Assembly: GCF_020883535.1 (NCBI RefSeq)
Contig: NZ_CP086654.1
Coordinates: 1,116,001-1,180,000 of the forward strand
From: Staphylococcus ratti
GTDB taxonomy: Bacteria; Bacillota; Bacilli; Staphylococcales; Staphylococcaceae
Direction of reading: 5' to 3'
DNA: 64,000 bases
This document shows positions 8,668-18,111 of this stretch, in pieces (the stretch's first letter is position 1; each line of letters begins with the position of its first letter). Under the pieces are notes generated by a model. It was not told the origin of the DNA, did not search any database, and saw only the letters and a list, made by a program, of their open reading frames with translations. The translations under genes were made by a program, and so were the position numbers.

Positions 8668-9768
8668 TTGACAGATGATTTAAAATGTATTGGTTGTGGC
8701 GCAACTTTACAATCCGAAGATAAAGATAAACCAGGCTACGTTCCTGAATCAAGTCTTTTTAAAGACGATGTAATTTGTCGTCGTTGTTTTAGATTAAAAC
8801 ATTATAACGAAGTTCAAGACGTCGGTATGGAAAGCGATGATTTTTTAACATTGCTTAATAAACTGTCTGACAAAAAAGGGATTGTCGTTAACTTGGTAGA
8901 CGTTTTTGATCTTGAAGGTTCTTTCATCCATGCCATCAAGCGCATTGTTGGTAACAAGAAAATTATTTTAGCAGCTAACAAAATTGATTTGTTGCCGAAA
9001 CAAATTAATAAACGTCGCGTAACAGAGTGGCTTAGACAGTCCGCCAAAAACTATGGTCTACACGCAGATGATGTCGTGTTGATTTCTGCGGCTAAAAATT
9101 ATGGCATCGAAGACTTAATGGCATCCATTGAAAAGCATCGTCAAGGGCAAGACGTCTATATTGTCGGCACAACGAACGTCGGAAAGTCTACGCTTATCAA
9201 TAAATTGATTGAACAAAGTGTAGGGGAGAAAGATGTGGTAACTACTTCACGTATACCTGGAACAACTTTGGATATGATTGATATTCCTATTGATGAAAAA
9301 AGCGATATGTATGACACGCCAGGCATTATCCAAGCACATCAAATGACACATCTTGTTACGCCGAAAGAGCTAAATACGATTATGCCTAAAAAAGAAATTA
9401 AACAACGTGTCTATCAACTCAATGAAGGTCAAACATTGTTTTTCGGAGGGCTTGCACGTATAGATTATCAATCGGGTGGAAAACGTCCGCTCATTTGTTA
9501 TTTTTCTAATGAACTTCATATTCATCGAACTAAAACAGAAAATGCTGAGCGTTTGTGGCAAGAAAAACTCGGCACGCTACTAACGCCGCCATCCAATCCA
9601 AAATTATATGACTTAGAAAATTTAAAAACAGTGACCCTTTCAACGACTTCGGGTAAGCAAGATGTTATGATTTCTGGATTAGGATTCATCACAATTGATG
9701 AAGGTGCCGCATTTCGTGTTATTGTTCCAAAATCAGTCGATGTGACGTTACGACCGTCGATTATGTAA
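8668..9768 (+). CDS. yqeH: Ribosome biogenesis GTPase YqeH
   Basis: The 366-residue protein is a circularly permuted GTPase needed for 30S subunit assembly. An N-terminal zinc finger has CIGC (Cys7, Cys10) and CRRC (Cys37, Cys40). The G motifs occur in the permuted order: NKIDLL (G4), SAAK (G5), then GTTNVGKST (G1) and DTPG (G3). The start codon is TTG at 8668 with GGAGGA upstream; there is no nearby in-frame ATG before the zinc finger. It follows yqeG by three bases. Confidence 0.93.
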   Translation: MTDDLKCIGCGATLQSEDKDKPGYVPESSLFKDDVICRRCFRLKHYNEVQDVGMESDDFLTLLNKLSDKKGIVVNLVDVFDLEGSFIHAIKRIVGNKKIILAANKIDLLPKQINKRRVTEWLRQSAKNYGLHADDVVLISAAKNYGIEDLMASIEKHRQGQDVYIVGTTNVGKSTLINKLIEQSVGEKDVVTTSRIPGTTLDMIDIPIDEKSDMYDTPGIIQAHQMTHLVTPKELNTIMPKKEIKQRVYQLNEGQTLFFGGLARIDYQSGGKRPLICYFSNELHIHRTKTENAERLWQEKLGTLLTPPSNPKLYDLENLKTVTLSTTSGKQDVMISGLGFITIDEGAAFRVIVPKSVDVTLRPSIM

Positions 9769-9780
9769 GGAGTGCACATG

Positions 9781-10584
9781 ATGAAATTTGCAGTGATAGG
9801 TCATCCAATCAAACATTCACTTTCACCGCTAATGCATCACGCCAATTTTAAAAAATTAAATCTAGATTATCAATATGAAGCAATTAATATACCAGAATCA
9901 CATTTTCAACATATTAGAGAGATTATAAGTGAACGTGAATTAGATGGTTTTAATGTTACTATTCCGCATAAAGCGCGCATCATTCCATATCTTGACGATA
10001 TTTCAGATGAAGCGAAAGAAATGGGCGCAGTGAATACGGTGAAAATTAAAAACGGTAAATGGATAGGCTATAATACAGATGGTATTGGTTTTGTAAAAGG
10101 GCTTGAATCTTATTATGGTTCTTTAAAAGACGCTAAAATTTTGATACTTGGTGCTGGTGGCGCGAGTAAAGGTATCACGTATCAATTAAAGCAAAAAACA
10201 ACACAACCTATTTTTGTTGCAAATAGAACGATGTCCCGCTTTGAAACGTGGACTTTTAACATTAATGCAGTGCCACTTTCTGAGGTGACAAATATCGCTG
10301 ATCAATTTGATATTATTATCAATACAACACCGCTTGGTATGTATGATTCAAATGATAGCATACTCACATTTGAGCGTTTGAAAAAGCGCGCACTGGTTTG
10401 CGATATTATCTATACGCCTTTAGAAACGCCTTTCTTGGCTAATGCACGACATCACGGTTATGATACGTATAATGGCTTAGATATGTTTGTGTATCAAGGG
10501 GCAGAGAGTTTTAATATTTGGACCGCTATGGATGCAAATATCAATGCGATGAGAACATCGGTTTTAAATAAATTAAATGTTTAA
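9781..10584 (+). CDS. aroE: Shikimate dehydrogenase
   Basis: The 267-residue enzyme reduces 3-dehydroshikimate to shikimate with NADPH in the aromatic amino acid pathway. The substrate-binding HPIKHSLSP and NVTIPHK (catalytic Lys) segments and NTDGIGF are present, followed by the nucleotide-binding GAGGASKG loop. ATG 9781 gives the family-typical start MKFAVIG; ATG 9778 is an equally placed alternative. AAGGAG lies at 9767-9772. It is inside the yqe cluster between yqeH and yhbY, as in other staphylococci. Confidence 0.95.
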   Translation: MKFAVIGHPIKHSLSPLMHHANFKKLNLDYQYEAINIPESHFQHIREIISERELDGFNVTIPHKARIIPYLDDISDEAKEMGAVNTVKIKNGKWIGYNTDGIGFVKGLESYYGSLKDAKILILGAGGASKGITYQLKQKTTQPIFVANRTMSRFETWTFNINAVPLSEVTNIADQFDIIINTTPLGMYDSNDSILTFERLKKRALVCDIIYTPLETPFLANARHHGYDTYNGLDMFVYQGAESFNIWTAMDANINAMRTSVLNKLNV

Positions 10585-10596
10585 TAGGAGGCTATT

Positions 10597-10890
10597 ATGA
10601 CTTTAACTGGGAAACAAAAGAGATATTTACGAAGTGAAGCCCATCATATTGATCCAATTTTTCAAATAGGAAAATCAGGTATTAATGAAAATATGGTTGA
10701 ACAAATTAAAGATGTTTTAGAAAAACGTGAACTGATTAAAGTCCACATTTTACAAAACAACTTTGAAGATAAATCAGAATTGGCACAACAATTAAGTGAA
10801 TCAACAGAAAGTCATCTTGTACAACAGATTGGTTCTATGATCGTACTATATAAAGAATCCATCAATAATAAAACGATCGAGTTGCCTTAA
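10597..10890 (+). CDS. yhbY: Ribosome assembly RNA-binding protein YhbY
   Basis: A 97-residue CRM-domain protein starting LTGKQKRYLRSEAHH and carrying the conserved QIGKSGI loop. CRM proteins bind rRNA in pre-50S particles. It has a good AGGAGG ribosome binding site and lies two bases upstream of nadD, keeping the common yqeH-aroE-yhbY-nadD order. Confidence 0.92.
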   Translation: MTLTGKQKRYLRSEAHHIDPIFQIGKSGINENMVEQIKDVLEKRELIKVHILQNNFEDKSELAQQLSESTESHLVQQIGSMIVLYKESINNKTIELP

Positions 10891-10892
10891 CT

Positions 10893-11459
10893 ATGAAAAA
10901 GATCGTCATTTATGGAGGCCAATTCAACCCCATTCATAGCGCGCATGAAATGGTTGCGACAATGGTAAATGAGGCAATTCAACCAGATATTTTTTATTTT
11001 TTACCAAGTTATAAATCACCATTAAAACATCACGAAAACCAGATTGATGTGAAACATCGTATAGAAATGATTAAATGCGTGATTGAAAATTTAAGCTTTG
11101 GTACCATTCGCTATGATGAAGTTGAACGTAAAGGCCAAAGCTATACGTATGACACTTTAAAAATCATAAAAAAAGAACACCTTGATGATATATTGTATTT
11201 TGTCATTGGCACAGATCAATATGAACAGTTGTCGAAATGGTATAAAATTGATGAACTCAAAACGTTTGTCACTTTTATTGTTGTCAATAGGCAACCTCAA
11301 CATACGATAAAAGATGCATCAATAATTCAAGTACAAATACCAGAAATGGCAATCAGTTCAACTGAAATTCGGCAGCGTCGAAAATCAGGCAAAACCATTC
11401 ATATGTGGGTGCCATTAAATGTTGAACATTATATAAAAAGGGAGGATTTATATGGATAA
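10893..11459 (+). CDS. nadD: Nicotinate-nucleotide adenylyltransferase
   Basis: The 188-residue enzyme adenylates nicotinate mononucleotide in NAD synthesis. The nucleotidyltransferase motif GGQFNPIHSAHE (the HxxH variant) is near the N-terminus and ISSTEIRQR is near the C-terminus, both binding ATP. It overlaps yqeK by 8 bases, indicating coupled translation. Confidence 0.93.
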   Translation: MKKIVIYGGQFNPIHSAHEMVATMVNEAIQPDIFYFLPSYKSPLKHHENQIDVKHRIEMIKCVIENLSFGTIRYDEVERKGQSYTYDTLKIIKKEHLDDILYFVIGTDQYEQLSKWYKIDELKTFVTFIVVNRQPQHTIKDASIIQVQIPEMAISSTEIRQRRKSGKTIHMWVPLNVEHYIKREDLYG

Positions 11460-12024
11460 ATCTTTCGCAATTGAATTGATTGAACAAAAATTACCTAAAA
11501 AACGTTTTGAACATTCACTCCGTGTAGCAGAAACTGCTGTGAAGTTGGCAGAGCAATATGAGGGAGATGCAGAGAAAGCAGAATTAGCAGGTATACTCCA
11601 TGATTTCTGTAAATATGATGATCTCGCATCGATGTATCAAAATGTAACGCAATATGAGCTTGACTCTAAACTATTGAGTTACGGTTCAGAAATCTTACAC
11701 GGGCCCGTATGTGCGGCGATTATGAAACACCAATATCATTTAAATGATGAAGACGTTTTATTAGCTATTGCTCATCATACGACAGGACGTCAGCAAATGA
11801 CTAAAAATGAAAAAATCGTCTTTATCGCAGATTATATCGAACCTAGGCGTACGACAAAAGGTGTGGAAGAGATACGCGATATGGTATATGGTGGTATAGG
11901 GCTTGATAAAACCATTTATGAAATTTCTAAACGTACAGTCTTGTATTTAGTTAAAAAAGACGTCAATGTTTATCAAACAACGATTGATTGTTTAAATTAT
12001 TATAACTTTAACGATTCAAAATAA
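11452..12024 (+). CDS. yqeK: HD-domain nucleotide hydrolase YqeK
   Basis: The 190-residue HD-superfamily protein has the metal-binding pattern HSLRVAE, GILHDFCKYD, and later HH and D ligands (AIAHHTTGR, FIADYIEPRR). YqeK proteins hydrolyse diadenosine tetraphosphate symmetrically. AGGGAGGA precedes the ATG inside the end of nadD. Confidence 0.9.
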   Translation: MDKSFAIELIEQKLPKKRFEHSLRVAETAVKLAEQYEGDAEKAELAGILHDFCKYDDLASMYQNVTQYELDSKLLSYGSEILHGPVCAAIMKHQYHLNDEDVLLAIAHHTTGRQQMTKNEKIVFIADYIEPRRTTKGVEEIRDMVYGGIGLDKTIYEISKRTVLYLVKKDVNVYQTTIDCLNYYNFNDSK

Positions 12025-12036
12025 AAGGATGATTAA

Positions 12037-12393
12037 ATGAACGCATATGAATTATTAACGCTTTCTGTAGAAGCGGCAGGAGATAAAAAAGCAGAGAACA
12101 TTATTGCTTTAAACATGCAAGAAATCTCGGACATTGCAGATTATTTTGTTGTTTGTCATGGGAATAATGAAAGACAAGTTCAAGCGATAGCTAAAGCGGT
12201 AAAAGATGTTGCTGAAGCGCATGACGTTACAGTTAAGCGCATGGAAGGTTATCAAGAAGCTAAATGGATACTTGTTGATTTAGCAGATATTGTTGTACAT
12301 GTTTTCTTAAGAGACGAACGTTTACATTATAACCTTGAAAAATTGTATCATGACGCTGAAATGTATAACTATGAAGAGGTTGTAAAAGCCTAA
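12037..12393 (+). CDS. rsfS: Ribosome silencing factor RsfS
   Basis: The 118-residue DUF143 protein binds L14 and blocks joining of ribosomal subunits in starvation. Conserved segments are ADYFVVCHGNNERQVQAIA, EGYQEAKWILVDLAD and VVHVFL. Its stop overlaps the start of the next gene (TAATG), so the two are translationally coupled. Confidence 0.93.
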   Translation: MNAYELLTLSVEAAGDKKAENIIALNMQEISDIADYFVVCHGNNERQVQAIAKAVKDVAEAHDVTVKRMEGYQEAKWILVDLADIVVHVFLRDERLHYNLEKLYHDAEMYNYEEVVKA

Positions 12394-13115
12394 TGTCATA
12401 CCAGAATTTAAGTGCATTTTACGACGTTCTCACTGATGACCAACCTTATCATAACTGGTTATATATAGTTCAGCATTTTACGTCTGACTTAGCCGTTCAT
12501 CGCATTTTAGATATCGGGTGTGGGACTGGCACTTTAACATGTCAACTTACTTCTATTACGCCTGACGTATGGGGAATGGATTTGAGTGGAGAAATGATAC
12601 AACTTGCCAAACATAAAGCGCAAAATGTGACTTGGATTCAAGGAGATATGACCGACTTCAATGCAGAAACGACCTTTGATGTCATCACAATATTTTGTGA
12701 CTCGTTGAATTACATTACATCTGAAGAAGATATTATGGCAACTTTCAATCATGTATATCATCACCTTAATAATAAAGGCGTTTTCATGTTTGATGTGCAC
12801 ACCATTCATAAAATCCAAACACAATTTTGTAATCAATTATATATGGATGATCGCGAAGACCTTACGCTAATTTGGCAAACGACACCGGGAGAGCTTCCTT
12901 TTAGTGTTTGGCATGATTTGACTTTTTTCAGTAAAAATACCTCAGGGACGTATGATAGATTAGATGAATCACAATTTCAACGTACCCTAGAAAAGGCTCA
13001 ATATGAAACAATGTTAGAAATTATCGGTTTCAAAAATATTCAAACCTTTTACGATTTTGATACACAAAATCAAAACAAAGATAGTGACCGACTATTTTTT
13101 GTAGCCACTAAATAA
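12393..13115 (+). CDS. Class I SAM-dependent methyltransferase (YqeM-like)
   Basis: The 240-residue protein has the SAM-binding motif ILDIGCGTGTLT around residues 35-46, the second acidic strand GMDLSGEM, and a QGDMTDF segment, typical of a small-molecule class I methyltransferase. Substrate unknown. It is the last gene of the yqe cluster, in the same place as Bacillus yqeM, next to the com genes. Confidence 0.85.
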   Translation: MSYQNLSAFYDVLTDDQPYHNWLYIVQHFTSDLAVHRILDIGCGTGTLTCQLTSITPDVWGMDLSGEMIQLAKHKAQNVTWIQGDMTDFNAETTFDVITIFCDSLNYITSEEDIMATFNHVYHHLNNKGVFMFDVHTIHKIQTQFCNQLYMDDREDLTLIWQTTPGELPFSVWHDLTFFSKNTSGTYDRLDESQFQRTLEKAQYETMLEIIGFKNIQTFYDFDTQNQNKDSDRLFFVATK

Positions 13116-13121
13116 AGTAAT

Positions 13122-13161
13122 CACCCTCTTTTACACGTGTAATAGTGTGAAAGGGGTTTTT
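13122..13161 (+). terminator. Terminator-like hairpin in front of comEA
   Basis: An imperfect stem joins CACCCTCTTTTACAC (13122-13136) with GTGTGAAAGGGG (13145-13156) and is followed by TTTTT. The 3' arm contains the AAGGGG that serves as the comEA ribosome binding site, so the element may both end the yqe transcript and limit comEA translation. Confidence 0.6.
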
Positions 13162-13165
13162 ACAT

Positions 13166-13807
13166 GTGTATGAGCGTATTCAAGATATATTAAAACAACC
13201 AAAAACAACAGTTTTCCTTGCAGTAGTGATGTTTTTAATGTTTATTGCGCTAATTACGTTAGGCTATAATTATTCAAAAGAAACTGCGGATGTAGCACCT
13301 CCTAAAGAAGTTAATCAACTACAATCTTTTCAACAAACGAAAAATACTTCTGAAGGTGACACACCACCAATTACAGACATTATCGTTGATGTAAAAGGTG
13401 CAGTGAAACGCCCTCAAACATACGAGATGAAGTCAAACCAACGTGTAAAAGACTTATTAGCTAAAGCAGGTATACTAGAAAATGCAGATTTATCACAAAT
13501 TAACTTAGCAGAAAAATTAATAGATCAAAAAATGTTTTACATTCCTAAAAAAGGTGAAATTGCAACAGAAGGAATGGTGTCAGCTTCGAATGATCAGCAC
13601 ACCTCATCCGAACAGCAACCGATCAATTTAAATTTAGCTAAAGAATCTGATTTAGTGGAAGTTCCAGGTATCGGACCTTCTAAAGCACAAGCTATTATAA
13701 TGTATCGTGATGAAAAGGGCGCGTTTAAGTCGGTGGAGGATTTAAAAGAGGTCAAAGGGATTGGTGAAAAAACTTTCGAAAGGTTAAAAGACTATTTTGT
13801 TGTCTAA
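13166..13807 (+). CDS. comEA: Competence protein ComEA (DNA receptor)
   Basis: The 213-residue protein is the membrane-anchored DNA-binding receptor of natural transformation. It has a membrane helix at about residues 16-36, an SLBB-like domain (IIVDVKGAVKRPQTYEM), and a C-terminal double helix-hairpin-helix with VPGIGPSKAQAI and VKGIGEKTFERL. Start codon is GTG 13166; AAGGGG lies 9 bases upstream within a hairpin. comEB and comEC follow. Intact. Confidence 0.9.
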   Translation: MYERIQDILKQPKTTVFLAVVMFLMFIALITLGYNYSKETADVAPPKEVNQLQSFQQTKNTSEGDTPPITDIIVDVKGAVKRPQTYEMKSNQRVKDLLAKAGILENADLSQINLAEKLIDQKMFYIPKKGEIATEGMVSASNDQHTSSEQQPINLNLAKESDLVEVPGIGPSKAQAIIMYRDEKGAFKSVEDLKEVKGIGEKTFERLKDYFVV

Positions 13808-13892
13808 TCATTATGAATTTTAAACAGCTATCACCTGAAAGTTTTATTTTACGTTATAATGATATGGAATAGATTCAAAATGAGGTGAACTT

Positions 13893-14360
13893 ATGGAACG
13901 CATTCAATGGGATGAATATTTTATGGCCCAATCACATTTGCTCGCATTACGCTCTACGTGCTCACGCTTATCTGTCGGAGCGACAATTATAAAAGATCAT
14001 CGAATTATAGCCGGTGGATATAACGGTTCGGTGGCTGGTGAAGTACATTGTATTGACGAAGGGTGTCTCATTGAGGGAGGCCATTGTATTCGAACAATTC
14101 ATGCTGAAATGAACGCGCTACTACAATGTGCAAAGCAAGGCGTCTCTACAGAGGGGGCAACAATATATGTCACGCATTTTCCTTGTCTCAATTGCACAAA
14201 ATCGATGATACAAGCTGGGATTAAGACAATATATTATGCAGAAAATTATCGTAACCATCCTTACGCTATTCAACTGCTAAAACAATCTGGCGTTAAATTT
14301 GAGCGCGTTCCTTTTCATCCTGAAGACATTGCAAAATACATTTTGGACTCAAAAACTTAA
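13893..14360 (+). CDS. comEB: ComEB, dCMP deaminase family protein
   Basis: The 155-residue protein is a zinc-dependent deaminase: HAEMN holds the zinc-binding His and catalytic Glu, and PCLNC holds the two Cys ligands. It probably converts dCMP to dUMP. It is not known to be needed for DNA uptake but is conserved in the com operon. A perfect -10-like TATAAT lies at 13855-13860, so it may have its own promoter. comEC starts on the next base after its stop. Confidence 0.92.
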   Translation: MERIQWDEYFMAQSHLLALRSTCSRLSVGATIIKDHRIIAGGYNGSVAGEVHCIDEGCLIEGGHCIRTIHAEMNALLQCAKQGVSTEGATIYVTHFPCLNCTKSMIQAGIKTIYYAENYRNHPYAIQLLKQSGVKFERVPFHPEDIAKYILDSKT

Positions 14361-16589
14361 ATGCAGTATATACTTTGCTACTTTATTATTGGCCAACTTT
14401 TAGTACACCATTTATATACTGCATGTTTTATTTTTTGTATTTTAACATGCAGTATACTTATTAAACGCTTTTCTTTAATGATGATTATGAGTTGTGTGCT
14501 TACTTTCTCAATAGGCTTTTTTATTGAATTTCATGCATTAACATCTAACAAAGACAAGCTCAATGTCAACACTGCAACAAATGACACCATGATAGTCAAA
14601 AGTATTAAATTTATTACCTTACCTATATCTGACAAACAAGGTGTAACCGCACTTGTTGAGACTATTGACAAAGAAAAGTTACAATTAAAAGTATTTCAAC
14701 CTCTAGCTGCACCTATACCATCTTCTGAATTCTTCCATCTGCATACATGTACATTTAAAGGAAAGTATAAGCCCTCTAATTTTCCAGGACAATACGCATA
14801 TTTCAATGTTAAATCCATCCATTTTCAAGATTGTATACCGCACCATCCAAATTGGCTCGATAATGTTCGTCTTATGAGAAATAAATATACTGAAAATATG
14901 CTATCCAGTAATATTTTAGGAAAGGATAAACTTATTGCTCTAGCTACGGGTAATATACAATACATCAATAAAGATGAATTAACGCTTATTAGACAACTAG
15001 GGATTTCTCATTTATTTGCGGTAAGTGGTACACACGTTGGTGTTTTAGTAGGCATACTTTATCAGATTTTAAAACGATTGCCAATGCCAGTTGTTTTTGC
15101 GAAATTGATTGTATTATTACTCTTGCCTTGTTATTTAATTTTTGCAGGGGAGGCGCCAAGCGCACAACGGGCAGTTCTTATGACATGTATTGCACTTATA
15201 TTCTCAAAATTAATTATGGTCAAAGGTATCTCAATTTTAGCATTTGTGTATATTATATTAACTTTACACTCGCCGGAACTTCATTATCATTTAGGGTTTC
15301 AATTTTCTTTTACAATATGTTTTATATTGCTACTTATGCAAAAGCTTTATGTTCAAAAACCTCTTATAAATATTGTCGTGTTAACAAGCATCATATCATT
15401 TTACGGTACTGTTCCAATTAGTTATCATCACTTTAATGAAGTGCAATGGCAAGGTATCTTGACTAATTTATACTTTGTCCCTCTATATAGCTTAATCATT
15501 ATTCCGCTTGCTTTTATTACCATTCCACTTGCTTTGTTTGCTCCTTTTTTACTGAAATCGATTACTTTTATTATTAAAGGCCTTTTCTTTTTCCAAAATC
15601 ATTTGCTACATTTAAGTAAACCATTAGCCAACTTTCATTGGGTCATACCAAATTATGGCGAGATAGGCTATTGTTTATTAAGTGTAGGTTGTTTTATAAG
15701 CCTTTATTTATTAGTACAAAGGCGATATAAACAGCTTTTATGCTTCACAGTTACAGTTGTTTTGTTTTCTCTATTTTATCAACCAACTGGTAAGAACGAG
15801 ATGACTTTAATCGATGTTGGACAAGGGGACGCGATCTTATTTAAAACTAGCAATCATCAAACACTTCTCATCGATACTGGAGGACAAATAGAACATCTTA
15901 AAAATAAAAGTCAGTCTACAGTTACAGAACGAAAGCTTTATCCGACATTAAAACAAAAAGGGGTCACACATATTGATTATGTCTTAATTACACATGCACA
16001 TGCTGATCATATGGGGGAACTTGAACGCTTAGCACGACTCACAACAATTAGAAATATTATTATTAACTCTAACCATTTTGATCGTGATAAATTGCAAGAG
16101 GTTATAAGCGTTGCGAACGATGAAAATGCGCGTATTCACTCTGCTTTTGATTTAGGACAACTTTCATTAGGCGACTTTTATTTTCAATTTTTGAACGCAA
16201 CGATTCCTGATAGTGACAACCCGAATCATCATTCTGTAATCACATTGGCATTCATTCATCAGACACATATTTTATTAATGGGAGATGCAACCATTGAAAA
16301 TGAAGAAAAATTACTCAAAGCTTATCCACTCCCTAAAATTAATGTATTGAAAGTGGGGCATCATGGGAGTTTAACAAGTACTTCTGAAAACTTTATTTCG
16401 AAAATCAAACCGGAATATGCACTAATTTCAAGTGGTAAAAATAACTTATATCGGTTGCCACATCCAGAAGTTTTAACGAGATTAAAGCAGCATGACGTCA
16501 AAACGTATAATACTGCAGATAATCAAAATTTAACAATTCAGTTTAATATAAACCCTGATAAACGATTTCAACTTACGAATGCGAATTAA
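14361..16589 (+). CDS. comEC: DNA internalisation channel protein ComEC/Rec2
   Basis: The 742-residue polytopic protein forms the channel through which single-stranded DNA enters during transformation. It has hydrophobic N-terminal helices and an extracytoplasmic DUF4131-type domain, the competence core (ISHLFAVSGTHVGVL, FAGEAPSAQRA), then a C-terminal metallo-beta-lactamase-like domain beginning MTLIDVGQGDAIL with THAHADHMGE and KVGHHGS. The frame is unbroken, so the uptake gene is intact. The ATG directly abuts comEB. Confidence 0.93.
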   Translation: MQYILCYFIIGQLLVHHLYTACFIFCILTCSILIKRFSLMMIMSCVLTFSIGFFIEFHALTSNKDKLNVNTATNDTMIVKSIKFITLPISDKQGVTALVETIDKEKLQLKVFQPLAAPIPSSEFFHLHTCTFKGKYKPSNFPGQYAYFNVKSIHFQDCIPHHPNWLDNVRLMRNKYTENMLSSNILGKDKLIALATGNIQYINKDELTLIRQLGISHLFAVSGTHVGVLVGILYQILKRLPMPVVFAKLIVLLLLPCYLIFAGEAPSAQRAVLMTCIALIFSKLIMVKGISILAFVYIILTLHSPELHYHLGFQFSFTICFILLLMQKLYVQKPLINIVVLTSIISFYGTVPISYHHFNEVQWQGILTNLYFVPLYSLIIIPLAFITIPLALFAPFLLKSITFIIKGLFFFQNHLLHLSKPLANFHWVIPNYGEIGYCLLSVGCFISLYLLVQRRYKQLLCFTVTVVLFSLFYQPTGKNEMTLIDVGQGDAILFKTSNHQTLLIDTGGQIEHLKNKSQSTVTERKLYPTLKQKGVTHIDYVLITHAHADHMGELERLARLTTIRNIIINSNHFDRDKLQEVISVANDENARIHSAFDLGQLSLGDFYFQFLNATIPDSDNPNHHSVITLAFIHQTHILLMGDATIENEEKLLKAYPLPKINVLKVGHHGSLTSTSENFISKIKPEYALISSGKNNLYRLPHPEVLTRLKQHDVKTYNTADNQNLTIQFNINPDKRFQLTNAN

Positions 16590-16633
16590 CCTTTAAATTC
16601 TCATATAATAAAATGTATAATCATTCGACATCA

Positions 16634-16642
16634 TGTTATAAT
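16634..16642 (+). promoter_or_regulatory. Extended -10 promoter element for holA
   Basis: TGT followed by TATAAT (16637-16642) forms an extended -10 about 30 bases before the holA start. No convincing -35 is seen. Confidence 0.45.
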
Positions 16643-16674
16643 AATTCTACTTGTTTGAAGAGAGGGAGTTTATG

Positions 16675-17652
16675 ATGTCTAATCATATTTATGCAGTGTA
16701 TGGTGACGTTCCTGAACTTGTAGAAAAGGAAACCAATCAACTCATTGATAAATACTTAAATAAAGAACCTAAAGACGATTTTAATTTCGTTAAATTTAAT
16801 TTATATGAAGCGAATTTCCATCAAATTATCGAAGAGGCAATGACTTTACCTTTATTTTCGGATAAAAAAGTCGTATTGGTTCAAAATGCATATATTTTTA
16901 CAGGGGAAAAAGTAGCGAAAGAACAACAACAAAATATTGACATCATTATTGAATTTTTAGAAAAGTATGCTGATGATACACTTATCATATTTCAAGTTAA
17001 TGCTACAAAGTTAGATGAACGTAAAAAGGTTGTTAAAGTACTGAAAAAACAAGCGACATTAAAAAAAGTTGAACAACTATCTGAGCAAGAAATGAAACAA
17101 TGGATACATGCATATTTAAATGATAACTATAAAGATATTAAACAGGATGCATTAGATCAATTTTTAACATTAACTGGAATCCACTATCAAATTATTATGC
17201 AAGAATTAAACAAGCTATTGCTCTACATAGGAGATAGACCTACGATTAATTTGGAGGACGTTAAAGCAATAGTCAATCGAAGCCTAGAGCAAAATGTGTT
17301 TTTGTTAACAGAGTACATACAAAAATCACAAAAAGCGCAAGCAATAGTGTTAATGAAAGACTTAATCCAGTTAAAAGAAGAGCCCATCAAACTATTAGCA
17401 TTAATAACAAGTCATTATAGGCTGTTTTATCAAAGTTTGATATTAAGTCAAAAAGGCTATTCTGAGCAACAAATTTCCAAGACGGTAGGGGTTCACCCTT
17501 ATCGTGTTAAACTTGCGCTGCGACAAGCTCGGAAATATTCTTTAGAAACATTACTAGATAAAATTAATGCATGTGCTGAAGCAGATTATCAATTAAAATC
17601 CTCATACATGGACAAAGTGTTAATTTTAGAGCTGTTTATTTTGAAATTATAA
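16675..17652 (+). CDS. holA: DNA polymerase III delta subunit
   Basis: The protein (about 325 residues) is the delta subunit of the clamp loader that opens the beta clamp. The start MSNHIYAVYGD and the FLLTEYIQKSQKAQAI and LLALITSHYRLFYQS regions fit the HolA family. Starts at 16672 and 16675 are both ATG; GGGAG (16664-16668) is better spaced for 16675. An in-frame TTG at 16651 is poorly placed. It follows comEC as in many Firmicutes. Confidence 0.9.
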   Translation: MSNHIYAVYGDVPELVEKETNQLIDKYLNKEPKDDFNFVKFNLYEANFHQIIEEAMTLPLFSDKKVVLVQNAYIFTGEKVAKEQQQNIDIIIEFLEKYADDTLIIFQVNATKLDERKKVVKVLKKQATLKKVEQLSEQEMKQWIHAYLNDNYKDIKQDALDQFLTLTGIHYQIIMQELNKLLLYIGDRPTINLEDVKAIVNRSLEQNVFLLTEYIQKSQKAQAIVLMKDLIQLKEEPIKLLALITSHYRLFYQSLILSQKGYSEQQISKTVGVHPYRVKLALRQARKYSLETLLDKINACAEADYQLKSSYMDKVLILELFILKL

Positions 17653-17664
17653 ATCCATACTGTG

Positions 17665-17690
17665 CGCCGTTTATTTTACAACGGCGTTAT
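17665..17690 (+). terminator. Terminator after holA
   Basis: CGCCGTT (17665-17671) pairs with AACGGCG (17680-17686), followed by a short T-rich stretch. Modest strength. Confidence 0.5.
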
Positions 17691-17741
17691 TTACGAAATA
17701 GGCAACGTGTTTTTAGATATTGATTGATATTTTAGCGGTAC

Positions 17742-17782
17742 AAAAAAACTGTCTACAAAGTGTTGTACTTTGTAGACAGTTT
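17742..17782 (-). terminator. Strong terminator of rpsT (probably bidirectional)
   Basis: A perfect 16-bp stem (17746-17761 with 17767-17782, arms containing ACTGTCTACAAAG) is flanked by a run of A residues at 17742-17748. Read on the minus strand these become the U-tract after rpsT. Confidence 0.88.
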
Positions 17783-17808
17783 CATACGGGAGATAACTCC
17801 AGTATTTT

Positions 17809-18057
17809 TTATTTTGCTGACATTAATTTAGATTTCATTCTGTCCGCTTTATTAGAGTGGATTAAATTACTTTGCGCAGCTTTATCAATCTTTTTGATAG
17901 CGCTGTTAATTAATTCTTGTTTATTATCAGCATTTGTTTCGATAGCAGTTTTAGCGTTTTTAACCGCAGTACGCATATCATTCTTTTGAGAAATGTTTTT
18001 GCTTTCAGCTGTGTGCGTTGTTTTCACACGTTTAATAGCAGATTTGATATTTGGCAT
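17809..18057 (-). CDS. rpsT: 30S ribosomal protein S20
   Basis: The 82-residue basic protein starts MPNIKSAIKRVKT and has the S20 pattern of alternating Lys and Ala helices (RTAVKNAKTAIE). I place the start at 18057 because GGAGGTGC lies 5 bases upstream; a slightly longer frame begins at 18066 inside that ribosome binding site. It is transcribed away from lepA, the usual arrangement in staphylococci. Confidence 0.95.
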   Translation of the reverse strand: MPNIKSAIKRVKTTHTAESKNISQKNDMRTAVKNAKTAIETNADNKQELINSAIKKIDKAAQSNLIHSNKADRMKSKLMSAK

Positions 18058-18079
18058 ATAGAGCACCTCCTAAAAACTT

Positions 18080-18100
18080 ATGATCAAAAGGTTTTGATTA
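18080..18100 (-). repeat. Palindrome in the rpsT leader
   Basis: ATGATCAAAAGG is followed by TTTTGATTA, giving a near-perfect inverted repeat between the rpsT promoter and its ribosome binding site. It could fold in the mRNA or bind protein; role unknown. Confidence 0.4.
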
Positions 18101-18111
18101 CAACAAAATTT

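Noticed and set aside
15128..15421. A plus-strand frame inside comEC in another phase
   Set aside because: comEC is intact across this region; this is an out-of-frame shadow with no ribosome binding site.
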